From: Clostridia bacterium
GTDB lineage: Bacteria; Bacillota; Clostridia; TANB77; CAG-465
Direction of reading: 5' to 3'
Assembly (NCBI GenBank): GCA_028684095.1
Contig: JAQUGQ010000002.1
Span: forward strand, 81,605-145,604
Length of the DNA stretch: 64,000 nucleotides
This document shows positions 25,889 through 32,955 of the stretch, piece by piece. The notes beneath the pieces are model-generated. The model did not search any database. It was not told where the DNA came from and saw only the letters and a program-made list of their open reading frames with translations. Made by a program: the position numbers and the translations under genes. How positions within the stretch are numbered: position 1 is the stretch's first letter; the number at the start of each line of letters is the position of its first letter.

Positions 25889-25889
25889 A

Positions 25890-25917
25890 ATACGAGTTAA
25901 AAAACTCGTATTTTTTT
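25890..25917 (+). terminator. terminator after the 162-residue gene
   Basis: ATACGAGTT and AACTCGTAT with a four-base loop, followed by TTTTTT. Confidence 0.85.
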
Positions 25918-26150
25918 ATTACAGTAAAAAACAGTAAAAAATCCAACTTGCATAAACAAATTGGATTTTATTCTAATGTAAAGTTGTAAAAATAATACCT
26001 AATTCATTTGTATAGATAATAATTGTTAAAAGAGTGCCAATACCAATCAAGAAATTAATTAATTTATTTTTTCCATAGTAATATGGCGATATTCTTATTT
26101 TTATTTCTCCTTCTCCTATAATCAGGAATTTTTTCAGTTCTCATGTAAAA
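25918..26150. other. intergenic stretch with a possible gene remnant
   Basis: AAAATCCAA/TTGGATTTT can form a loose hairpin at about 25939-25972. On the minus strand an open frame without a good start reads IGEGEIKIRISPYYYGKNKL and ends in one hydrophobic segment (stop near 25979). This may be the tail of a broken membrane protein. Nothing firmer can be said. Confidence 0.3.
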
Positions 26151-26152
26151 AC

Positions 26153-26255
26153 AAAGAAAAGCAGTTACAATAAAAATCCTGTAACTGCTCTATTTTACTG
26201 GTGGAAATGATCGGAATCAAACCGATACGGGATTTAACTCCCGCAGATTTTAAGT
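26153..26255 (-). pseudogene. decayed tRNA-Leu 3' half plus terminator (att-like copy A)
   Basis: This is a diverged copy of the 103-base segment found perfectly at 27189-27291 and 32685-32787. It contains the tRNA-Leu 3' end, T arm, variable arm and part of the anticodon arm (core AGATTTTAAG at 26245-26254, one base changed). It is preceded by a stem matching the tRNA terminator. To its right, a weak version of the arm seen in the 147-bp repeats can be traced to about 26390. Confidence 0.75.
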
Positions 26256-26509
26256 TGAAAATTTGTTGATTTATACAAAAACATATTTTTCTAAGATGCT
26301 GCTATTGCTATATTTTTAAAGAAGTATGCTCTATATTAGTTTATTATGTTTTATGTACGTATTTATATTACAAAAAACATTGTATTCATTATAGAATAAA
26401 CGTAATAGTATTTTAAAAATTTAATTTAATTTCTTATGAAATAGTGCCTTTTCACAATATTTTTTACCTATCATATAATATAGAACATGATAATAAAGGG
26501 GGTGTAATC

Positions 26510-26899
26510 ATGTTTAAAAACCCATATTACTGTGATGATAATAATACTTCTACAAATTGCTGTTCTAGAGATTCTGATAGTGACATTGCTAATTCTAATG
26601 ATAGTGCCAATAATAATTACTTTTCTAAAGATTATGATTTGGACAACTATCATTATAAACAATCTAAGCTTTATGTTAACATGCAAGAATTGTTCTGTTT
26701 GTGTGCAGGAAAAGTACTTTGCTTCTTGTCTAGTTTATTAGCATTTACTGTAGGTTTAATTTTAGGAGCAATTTTTTCAGAAATTCTCTTACTTTCACTT
26801 TCTTCAATAATTGTTTTTGCTGTAGTCTTAATAATACTAATTATTACATTATTAATATTCACGCATTGTAATTGCTGTAAGTACAGAAAATGTGGTTAA
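26510..26899 (+). CDS. small cysteine-rich membrane protein, 129 residues
   Basis: The start is the ATG of MFKNPYYCDDNN, behind AAAGGGGGTG. The N-terminal 60 residues are rich in Asn, Asp and Ser, with a CC pair. Residues about 70-118 form two hydrophobic helices (LCFLSSLLAFTVGLILGAIF and a following one). The C-terminus is HCNCCKYRKCG. I recognise no family. It is the only gene between tRNA copies A and B and, unlike those in the next units, it is on the plus strand. Confidence 0.55.
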   Translation: MFKNPYYCDDNNTSTNCCSRDSDSDIANSNDSANNNYFSKDYDLDNYHYKQSKLYVNMQELFCLCAGKVLCFLSSLLAFTVGLILGAIFSEILLLSLSSIIVFAVVLIILIITLLIFTHCNCCKYRKCG

Positions 26900-27188
26900 T
26901 AACACTATTCGATATGTATAATACATGTCGAATACATAAGTTTAATAAAGTTTGTATACTCTATACAAAATTCATTTAAAAATCGAATATTGCATTTTAG
27001 AATAGCATAATTATTTCATTAATTATTTTAAATTACTTAGGGACAAGCTATATGATTACAAAGTATGCTTTCAAAAAATTAAAATTACCTTGATAAATAA
27101 TAAATTGAATCAGTTTTCTAGAACTATTTAAAATAAACTATTGTAAAATATCATTAAATTGCTTTCTGTTAAAACCTTTTAAGAAAGC
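26900..27188. other. AT-rich gap before tRNA copy B, no gene seen
   Basis: The only feature found is an inverted repeat near 26908-26933 (ATTCGATATGTATAATACATGTCGAAT). It may be a regulatory site or the terminator of the gene ending at 26899. Confidence 0.4.
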
Positions 27189-27291
27189 AAAGAAAAGCAG
27201 CTATACAATAAATGTATAACTGCCTGGCATTACTGGTGGGAATGATCGGAATCGAACCGATACGGGATTTAACTCCCGCAGGATTTTAAGT
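27189..27291 (-). repeat. 103-bp perfect copy of the tRNA-Leu 3' half and terminator (att-like copy B)
   Basis: It is identical, base for base, to 32685-32787: terminator hairpin, CCA end, T arm, variable arm and the 3' side of the anticodon arm. It ends at the core GGATTTTAAG (27281-27290) plus one T. Beyond the core the sequence switches from tRNA 5' half to GTTAAAAATTTG. This is what a displaced target half looks like after site-specific integration into the tRNA gene. Confidence 0.9.
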
Positions 27292-27427
27292 TAAAAATTT
27301 GATACTTCATAGAAAAATATAGTATGCTGAATTAGTTGATATTTCAACATTTATTGCAGACTATATTCTATATTTATTTATTATATATTCTAGCGTTTTA
27401 TCTAGTTTGTTAGAAAAATGTTAGAAA
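27281..27427 (-). repeat. 147-bp att-like repeat, copy B
   Basis: It runs from the core GGATTTTAAG to the end of GTTAGAAAAATGTTAGAAA. It contains the imperfect inverted repeat ATATAG...CTATAT around TTGATATTTCAAC. The two other copies (28051-28197 and 28850-28996) have exactly the same length between these landmarks. It lies directly downstream of the DUF6882-like gene. Confidence 0.85.
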
Positions 27428-27469
27428 TTTTTCTGTTTTCTCTTGTTTATTATACTAACACTATCTGTA

Positions 27470-27931
27470 TTAAATTAATCTAACTAAAGCTAAAAACGAC
27501 TTAAGGTTATTAGATGGAACAATATACATGCCCAATGCATTTAGGTAATGTACCGCAATGGAAGTTAATTCATGTGCCCTATATTCATCGGCTTCAAATG
27601 CTTCCTTGTCAAAAATTTTAAGTCCAGTATATTCCGCTAGCTCTTTCAACTTAATAGATTTCAATTTTAATTCATCAGTAATACTAGTATTTGCCCAAGC
27701 CCACATCCAAGAATTACTTTTACTTGACCATGAACCAATTGGTATAATTATAAATTCCGACTCTACCTTACCAGCCTTTTTAAACTGAATAGATTCAGTA
27801 GTTTGGTCATACCAAAACTCATCATATTTGCCCAAATCGTAATCACTAAATAATAAAGCCTGCTTGTTTTCAAGTTCTTTATAACACTTATCCAAAAACT
27901 GATCAAATTCTTTATCCGTCAATTTAGACAC
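27470..27931 (-). CDS. DUF6882-like protein in a single-gene unit
   Basis: A 153-residue soluble protein. The central IIPIGSWSSKSNSWMWAWAN segment and the later YRAHELTSIAVHYLNALGMY segment match my memory of the DUF6882 family, whose function is unknown; relatives are often found among accessory genes. It is the only gene between att-like copies B and C and has its own sigma-A promoter (27958-27986). Its 3' end lies about 40 bases before the 147-bp repeat, as a gene lies before attC in an integron cassette. Confidence 0.65.
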   Translation of the reverse strand: MSKLTDKEFDQFLDKCYKELENKQALLFSDYDLGKYDEFWYDQTTESIQFKKAGKVESEFIIIPIGSWSSKSNSWMWAWANTSITDELKLKSIKLKELAEYTGLKIFDKEAFEADEYRAHELTSIAVHYLNALGMYIVPSNNLKSFLALVRLI

Positions 27932-27957
27932 TTCCTTCCATTATATGAATAATATGT

Positions 27958-27986
27958 ATTATATAACATTTTAAAATAATAATCAA
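27958..27986 (-). promoter_or_regulatory. sigma-A promoter of the DUF6882-like gene
   Basis: TTGATT (27986-27981) and TATAAT (27963-27958) on the minus strand are spaced by 17 bases, inside the unit and downstream of core C. Confidence 0.75.
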
Positions 27987-28050
27987 TGATCAAATAATAT
28001 ATTTATATAATATCACTTGATTACAATATATCTGTATTTTAGCCTTCGTA

Positions 28051-28197
28051 GGATTTTAAGTTAAAGATTTGATACTTCGTAAAAAAATATAGCATGTTAA
28101 AACAGTTGATATTTCAACGTTTCTTGCAGGCTACATTTCATGTTAACTTATCTTATATTTCATTGTTTTATCTTATTTGTTAGAAAAATGTTAGAAA
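28051..28197 (-). repeat. 147-bp att-like repeat, copy C
   Basis: It spans core GGATTTTAAG (28051-28060) to GTTAGAAAAATGTTAGAAA (28179-28197). It is very similar to copy D, including the flank TTAGYCTTCGTA to the left of the core in place of a tRNA half. The inverted repeat around TTGATATTTCAAC is present. It lies directly downstream of the gene at 28230-28697. Confidence 0.85.
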
Positions 28198-28229
28198 AAA
28201 CAATATATGACTATTTATTTTGAAAAAAT

Positions 28230-28697
28230 CTAATTATCTTTACTAATTATTTTCCCCACAAGCATATTAGGTAAATATTCTATAGTATAATATTCATCAA
28301 CTTCTATAGCTTTATAATAAAATACTATTATACTAATCTCACCTGTATCAATATTAATAACTTTAATTGATCTTCTTCTTATCAGATTGTCCCATTCAAT
28401 AGAATGACTTAAAGTTTTACATCTAATTACTTTAAAATCTCTATTGATATAATTTTTTAAATCTTTAATTCCGACAGGTATTATAAATATAGCTAATATT
28501 GGAACTGTTATTAAGACTATCCTTGCTGCTACATTAAAAGCTTTAATATGTTTTCTTACAAACTCTTTTTTATTTGGATATGCTTTTTCAGGATCAATAA
28601 TTATTTTTTTACTAAAAACTAATTTAGCACACCATAGACCTCCTATAATAATAAATAAATACCTTATATATTCAATAGCATAGTCATCTAAATTCAT
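28230..28697 (-). CDS. small membrane protein in a single-gene unit
   Basis: A 155-residue protein with two hydrophobic helices (about residues 10-28 and 58-78) separated by a basic loop. A C-terminal soluble part of about 70 residues is beta-rich (KVINIDTGEISIIVFYYKAIEV). No family is recognised. It is the only gene between att-like copies C and D and has its own promoter (28755-28784). The short hydrophobic N-terminus with a small soluble domain would fit an immunity or effector role, but nothing in the sequence proves this. Confidence 0.6.
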   Translation of the reverse strand: MNLDDYAIEYIRYLFIIIGGLWCAKLVFSKKIIIDPEKAYPNKKEFVRKHIKAFNVAARIVLITVPILAIFIIPVGIKDLKNYINRDFKVIRCKTLSHSIEWDNLIRRRSIKVINIDTGEISIIVFYYKAIEVDEYYTIEYLPNMLVGKIISKDN

Positions 28698-28754
28698 TTT
28701 GCATTTACCTCTTTCTTAATTATGACAATTTTCTCTTATATTTAATATAGGTAT

Positions 28755-28784
28755 ATGATATCACAAGATTTATATTATTGTCAA
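28755..28784 (-). promoter_or_regulatory. promoter of the small membrane protein gene
   Basis: TTGACA (28784-28779) and TATCAT (28760-28755) on the minus strand are spaced by 18 bases. Confidence 0.65.
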
Positions 28785-28849
28785 GTTTTTCCAAAATTTA
28801 AGGAATATAACTGTCATATTTTATAAGCTATAATTATTTAGTCTTCGTA

Positions 28850-28996
28850 GGATTTTAAGTTAAAGATTTGCTATTGTACAAAAAAATATAGCATGTTGAA
28901 ACGGTTGATATTTCAACGTTTCTTGCAAGCTATATTCTATGTTAATTTATTGTACATTTAACTGATTTATCTTATCTGTTAGAAAAATGTTAGAAA
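28850..28996 (-). repeat. 147-bp att-like repeat, copy D
   Basis: It spans core GGATTTTAAG (28850-28859) to GTTAGAAAAATGTTAGAAA (28978-28996). The internal inverted repeat ATATAGC (28886-28892) to GCTATAT (about 28929-28934) encloses GTTGATATTTCAAC. It lies just downstream of the TOPRIM gene of the defence-like pair. Confidence 0.85.
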
Positions 28997-29041
28997 TCAT
29001 CTTTTGTCTCATTTTGTAGGTCATCAATTAATTTTTACTAA

Positions 29042-29722
29042 TTATCTATTAACAAACAAATGAAAATTACTATATCTTTTTAATGAATTATTATCTTTTT
29101 TAATAAAATCCCATGTTGCTTTATAACTCCCTCTAACTGCAATTTCCGTATCGTTAATAAACGGAATAAAAAATTGTGGATAATAGTAATATAAGTTTTC
29201 AAATTTGTTTGATAATTCTTTTTTCATGGCATCATCTGCATTTTGTTCTTTATGCAATACATGCTCTAAATTACATGAAAAATAATAAACATTATATGGT
29301 AGTTTATCTCTTATTTCTTTGAGTGCTATTAAAATATTTAAGAAACCACTTTTCTTTAAATTTCTTCTAATTATATTTGCAACATTTCTTGTTTTTATAA
29401 ATTGGCCATTATAGCTTGTCCCTTCTTTATCTTCAAATATTACGTTATTATTATTTATAAAAACTCCATCAGTATCTACGATATGAATTACTCTTTCTAT
29501 ATCCTCAATTTCAAAGAAATTTTTATCCATACATTCAGTTATTTTTTCATTAATTTTATCAATAAGATTTATACTATTAGTCTCTGAATCAGTCAATATA
29601 TCACCACGAATAATTTTAAAAAGTATAGTTTTATCTTTAAATATTTCGCTCAAAATTCTTTCCAAAGAAACTTGATCAGAATAACCTTCAACAATTACAA
29701 TAATTACCTTTTTAACACTCAT
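29042..29722 (-). CDS. TOPRIM-like protein, partner of the upstream ATPase
   Basis: A 226-residue protein starting at MSVKKVIIVIVEGYSDQ, with AGGTGA eight bases upstream. The start overlaps the end of the ATPase gene by 11 bases, indicating translational coupling. The first strand with VEGYSDQ (Glu12) and the later HIVDTDG match the E...DxD metal-binding layout of TOPRIM nuclease domains as in RloB, AbiL and AriB-type proteins. In the characterised systems that share this gene pair, the ATPase senses infection and the TOPRIM protein acts as nuclease effector. The specific family cannot be decided by eye. Confidence 0.65.
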   Translation of the reverse strand: MSVKKVIIVIVEGYSDQVSLERILSEIFKDKTILFKIIRGDILTDSETNSINLIDKINEKITECMDKNFFEIEDIERVIHIVDTDGVFINNNNVIFEDKEGTSYNGQFIKTRNVANIIRRNLKKSGFLNILIALKEIRDKLPYNVYYFSCNLEHVLHKEQNADDAMKKELSNKFENLYYYYPQFFIPFINDTEIAVRGSYKATWDFIKKDNNSLKRYSNFHLFVNR

Positions 29723-31100
29723 CGGCAACTTCACCTGCCAATCTAAAGGCCCTTCTTATTTCAAAATCATTGGTCTCATTGTATAAATTTTCTTTTTGAC
29801 CTCCTAATACTATACTTTTAATATATAAAGATCTCAAATTATTGTTAGTTTTAACATTAGTAAAATTAATATATCTATTATCTGGATTAGTAGTAGTAAA
29901 AAATACTGATTCATTATTTAATATTTCTAAAGGTCTTAAATTATGAGAAGTAAATATTAATTGACCTTTACCACCAAATTCTAACACTTTTAATATTTCT
30001 CCTAATAAATATTCATAAATGCCTGAGTCTAATTCATCGATAACTACACAGACCGAACTCTTATTATATACAGAAATTAAAGCACCTAAAATACAGATTA
30101 TTTTAATAATACCCTCTGATTCACATTCTATTGGTATACTAAGATTATCTTTAAGTGATAATAATTGTACTTTTATTCCTTCTGTTCCATCTGGATTCTG
30201 TTGTTTTCCGTAATTACGTAATTCAATTCTTAATGTTGGAATTATTTTATTTAACACGATGTTTAACCTAAAGATAACTTTATTTAACATACAAAAATTT
30301 TCTTCTGTAATTACTGGTACACCTTTTATTGGTATAGCAATATCACCAACTGTTATCTCATTTTCATCTTCAAGTCTAAAAGTTAATGGTAAAAACAAAT
30401 TAAGGGAAATAGCCGCCAAACTTTTATTATTAATAATGATTAAATTACACTTAGCATAATATTGCAATGCCTTTATAATATTTCCATACTCTTCATTTTT
30501 GAAAGCTTTTCCAAATATATTCATACTATACTTATTAAATATAAACGAAGTGTTTTTTTCTATAGATAGTTGCTTAGCAACTTTAATTTGAACAATATTT
30601 TCTTTATCTGAACTTATTAATTTATCAAGCATTATTTTTGGTTTAAATTCAATTCCTGTTGATTCTTTATCATAACTTATTATTGCTTTCTTAGATTTCC
30701 ATATTCCATTATCAAATTTTGAATACGATAACTTTTCATGAGATATTTCTACGATTTTATTTTCCAATTTTTTTAGTGTGATTTTATAATTAACCAAATA
30801 CCTCTCATTGAGTCTTTCAATATGAAAATCAAATTCTAAAGTCGACTCTTTAGAAAATACATTTATATAGTCATATGTATCCTTAAATAATTCGTTTCCT
30901 TCTAATAAGTTTTTTAAAAATCTACAAGCATCTACTAAAGCTGTTTTTCCAGAACCATTTTGTCCATATATGCCAATAGTTTCAAACTTATCATCACATT
31001 TTTCACCAAGCAAATAATTGTTAAATTTAATTGTTCCGTTTTTAACATTTTTTAAATTTGAAATTCTTATTCTCTGTATTTTTATTACAGCATTTTTCAT
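29712..31100 (-). CDS. AAA15/21-type ATPase of a putative phage-defence pair
   Basis: A 462-residue ABC/SMC-like ATPase starting at MKNAVIKIQ behind AGGAGG. Walker A is GQNGSGKT (residues 46-53), Walker B is VCVVIDELDSGIY near the C-terminus, and the switch histidine lies in FTSHNLRPLEIL. A long divergent insertion lies between. This RloA/OLD/AriA-like layout, together with an overlapping TOPRIM gene, is typical of two-gene abortive-infection or restriction-type systems (AbiL, PARIS and RloAB are the closest known layouts). It has its own promoter (31124-31152). It is the main cargo of the 3.9-kb unit next to the intact tRNA-Leu. Confidence 0.75.
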   Translation of the reverse strand: MKNAVIKIQRIRISNLKNVKNGTIKFNNYLLGEKCDDKFETIGIYGQNGSGKTALVDACRFLKNLLEGNELFKDTYDYINVFSKESTLEFDFHIERLNERYLVNYKITLKKLENKIVEISHEKLSYSKFDNGIWKSKKAIISYDKESTGIEFKPKIMLDKLISSDKENIVQIKVAKQLSIEKNTSFIFNKYSMNIFGKAFKNEEYGNIIKALQYYAKCNLIIINNKSLAAISLNLFLPLTFRLEDENEITVGDIAIPIKGVPVITEENFCMLNKVIFRLNIVLNKIIPTLRIELRNYGKQQNPDGTEGIKVQLLSLKDNLSIPIECESEGIIKIICILGALISVYNKSSVCVVIDELDSGIYEYLLGEILKVLEFGGKGQLIFTSHNLRPLEILNNESVFFTTTNPDNRYINFTNVKTNNNLRSLYIKSIVLGGQKENLYNETNDFEIRRAFRLAGEVADEC

Positions 31101-31123
31101 AAAAATTCCTCCTATCACATTTA

Positions 31124-31152
31124 ACTATAACACAAGTTAAAGCTAAAATCAA
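31124..31152 (-). promoter_or_regulatory. promoter of the ATPase-TOPRIM pair
   Basis: TTGATT (31152-31147) and TATAGT (31129-31124) on the minus strand are spaced by 17 bases. Confidence 0.7.
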
Positions 31153-31350
31153 CATTTTTTATTAAAATTGATACATTTTGTATCTATTTTAATATTTTTT
31201 ATTCTTTTTTATATTATTACACGTTATTTGTTAACATATACTTTAATTTCATATTTATTTAATAAAACTTATTTGAATATAATTGCGCATAATTATATTA
31301 TCATAATAATTATATTATAATTATGTGTAATTATGATATAAATCATAAAT

Positions 31351-31566
31351 TATATACTAACTTTATATCCTGTTACTTTTCCATATATATATATCTTTTT
31401 CTGTTGTATAAATAGGTTTATATTTTTTATTTTCTGCCATTAAAATTATACTATTATCATTTTTATAATATCTTCTTACATGCATTTTCTTATCTTTATC
31501 TTCTTCATAAAAAAATACAATTATATCATTATCATTAAATGATAATGCAGGTTCTCCCCATTTTTG
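31351..31566 (-). pseudogene. remnant of a LexA/S24-type repressor C-terminal domain
   Basis: On the minus strand the sequence reads GEPALSFNDNDIIVFFYE, then MHVRRYYKNDNSIILMAENK and YKPIYTTEKDIYI. It then needs a shift inside a TA-repeat to continue as YGKVTGYKVSI before a stop. This matches the C-terminal fold of S24/LexA-like phage and ICE repressors. The helix-turn-helix half is missing, and the piece begins abruptly after GGGGAG. It is a sign that this unit once belonged to a larger mobile element. Confidence 0.6.
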
Positions 31567-31604
31567 ATGTATTTTTTAAATGATTTATATAATATTCTAA
31601 GACA

Positions 31605-31639
31605 TAAAAAACACTCTTATAAATTGAAGAGTGTTTTTT
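31605..31639 (-). terminator. terminator of the DUF2691-like gene
   Basis: AAAAAACACTCTT and AGAGTGTTTTTT form a stem 14 bases after the stop at 31653. Confidence 0.8.
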
Positions 31640-31652
31640 CTTTTTATTATAA

Positions 31653-32504
31653 TTAACATATTATGTTTCTATTATCGTTATTAGAGTTTATATATTCAAT
31701 GCCTTCATAATTATTTTTAATTGCATTATTAGATATTATAATTAATAATTCTTCGTTTTTAACATAGATATCTACATATACAGAATCAGCTATCATTATT
31801 ATAAGAGCACATTTACTTTGTTCAAATTCTTCATATGTATTAATTTTATGTACTTCTTCACCTTTTGGAAAAGCTTCTAAATCAAGAAAAACAGGATAAT
31901 ATTTTTTCTCTTTAATTAAATTGTACATAATATCTCCATTAATTATTTCTGATTCAAATAAAAATTTATTGTCTTCTACATGTACTTCTTGATTTCCTGT
32001 TATCCACGTATATTTTGAACAATCTATACCCTCTAAAATATCATTGAGAACTTTAGACCATTCATTTGGTATAAGAAATCTTATACCCCTTCTAGTAACA
32101 TCATCTTGTGCTTGAACATTAATAACTTTAATTGATTGACTTTCGTCAGTTTTTATTGAATTATTAATTATATCTGTAAATATACTTCCATTTTTATTTA
32201 TAAATTTTTGCATTTTAATTTCTCTCATTGATAGGAATATAAATATAATTGAAGAAACAATTACTCCATATAAGCCTGATACATTATAAATAAATACATT
32301 AAATCCTATAAGGATACATATGGCGATTATTAATAGACCAGGAAATGTTTTCAATAAATCAAATAAGTTCTTATTATTAGGATCTTCACTTGCTATATTA
32401 TCAAGCAACTTTCTTGTCCTTAAAATTATTGTTCCTATTTTTATAAATACTAAATAAAATATTATAAGAACAATAATTGCACTTATATATCCAAGTTCTC
32501 TCAT
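31653..32504 (-). CDS. membrane-anchored DUF2691-like protein
   Basis: The start is probably the ATG of MRELGYISAI, behind GGGAGAG (283 residues). Three hydrophobic segments occupy about residues 4-27, 52-70 and 72-92. The C-terminal part (RRGIRFLIPNEWSKVL, CSKYTWI, YYPVFLDLEAFP, VDIYVKNEELL) resembles DUF2691, a small soluble family of unknown function, here fused to a membrane anchor. It is the first gene of the unit after the intact tRNA-Leu. A lone copy of GTTAGAAAAATGTTAGAAA (32653-32671) lies upstream of it. Confidence 0.55.
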   Translation of the reverse strand: MRELGYISAIIVLIIFYLVFIKIGTIILRTRKLLDNIASEDPNNKNLFDLLKTFPGLLIIAICILIGFNVFIYNVSGLYGVIVSSIIFIFLSMREIKMQKFINKNGSIFTDIINNSIKTDESQSIKVINVQAQDDVTRRGIRFLIPNEWSKVLNDILEGIDCSKYTWITGNQEVHVEDNKFLFESEIINGDIMYNLIKEKKYYPVFLDLEAFPKGEEVHKINTYEEFEQSKCALIIMIADSVYVDIYVKNEELLIIISNNAIKNNYEGIEYINSNNDNRNIIC

Positions 32505-32684
32505 ATATTTCTCTCCCATCCATTACCGAACAAATATATTATAGCATTTTAACTTTTAATATTCAATACATTCTTTGGAATTTTTTAAATATACTTACAA
32601 ATAAGTTATTCATAGATTTATTTAATATTCTAGTTCGTAATATATTATACTTGTTAGAAAAATGTTAGAAATTATCGTTAAAAT

Positions 32685-32787
32685 AAAGAAAAGCAGCTAT
32701 ACAATAAATGTATAACTGCCTGGCATTACTGGTGGGAATGATCGGAATCGAACCGATACGGGATTTAACTCCCGCAGGATTTTAAGT
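32685..32787 (-). repeat. 103-bp direct repeat at the intact tRNA-Leu (att-like copy E)
   Basis: This segment covers the terminator and the 3' half of the intact tRNA up to the anticodon loop. It is repeated exactly at 27189-27291. The two copies bracket 5.5 kb of accessory genes. Confidence 0.9.
32690..32722 (-). terminator. terminator of tRNA-Leu
   Basis: On the minus strand GCAGTTATACA pairs with TGTATAGCTGC, followed by TTTTCTTT. Confidence 0.75.
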
Positions 32788-32818
32788 CCTGTGCGTCTGC
32801 CAGTTCCGCCACAATCCC
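32730..32818 (-). tRNA. tRNA-Leu, anticodon UAA
   Basis: An 89-base class II tRNA with encoded CCA. Anticodon arm CAGGA-CTTAAAA-TCCTG gives anticodon UAA. The long variable arm is CGGGAGTTAAATCCCG and the T arm ATCGG-TTCGATT-CCGAT. The acceptor stem GGGATTG/CATTCCC has one T-T mismatch at position 5:68. The 3' half from the anticodon loop onwards is duplicated at 27189-27291 and, decayed, at 26153-26255. This identifies the gene as a repeated integration target. The mismatch could have arisen if the 3' half was supplied by an integrating element. Confidence 0.95.
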
Positions 32819-32884
32819 ATCGACATATATATTATATCATTATTTTTTAAAATGTCAACATTTTTATAAAATTTTACTAAAAAA

Positions 32885-32913
32885 AAACAGGAAGTTTTTT
32901 ATACTTCCTGTTT
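32885..32913 (-). terminator. terminator of secDF
   Basis: AAACAGGAAG and CTTCCTGTTT form a 10-bp stem with a long T-run on the minus strand. Confidence 0.85.
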
Positions 32914-32955
32914 GACCATTAATTTGTTATATAATCTTATCCTATATGAATAAAT

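Noticed and set aside
26153..29000. CRISPR array
   Set aside because: The repeats are 147 bp, few, separated by genes of unequal size, and contain a tRNA anticodon-loop core; no short regular repeat-spacer pattern and no cas genes.
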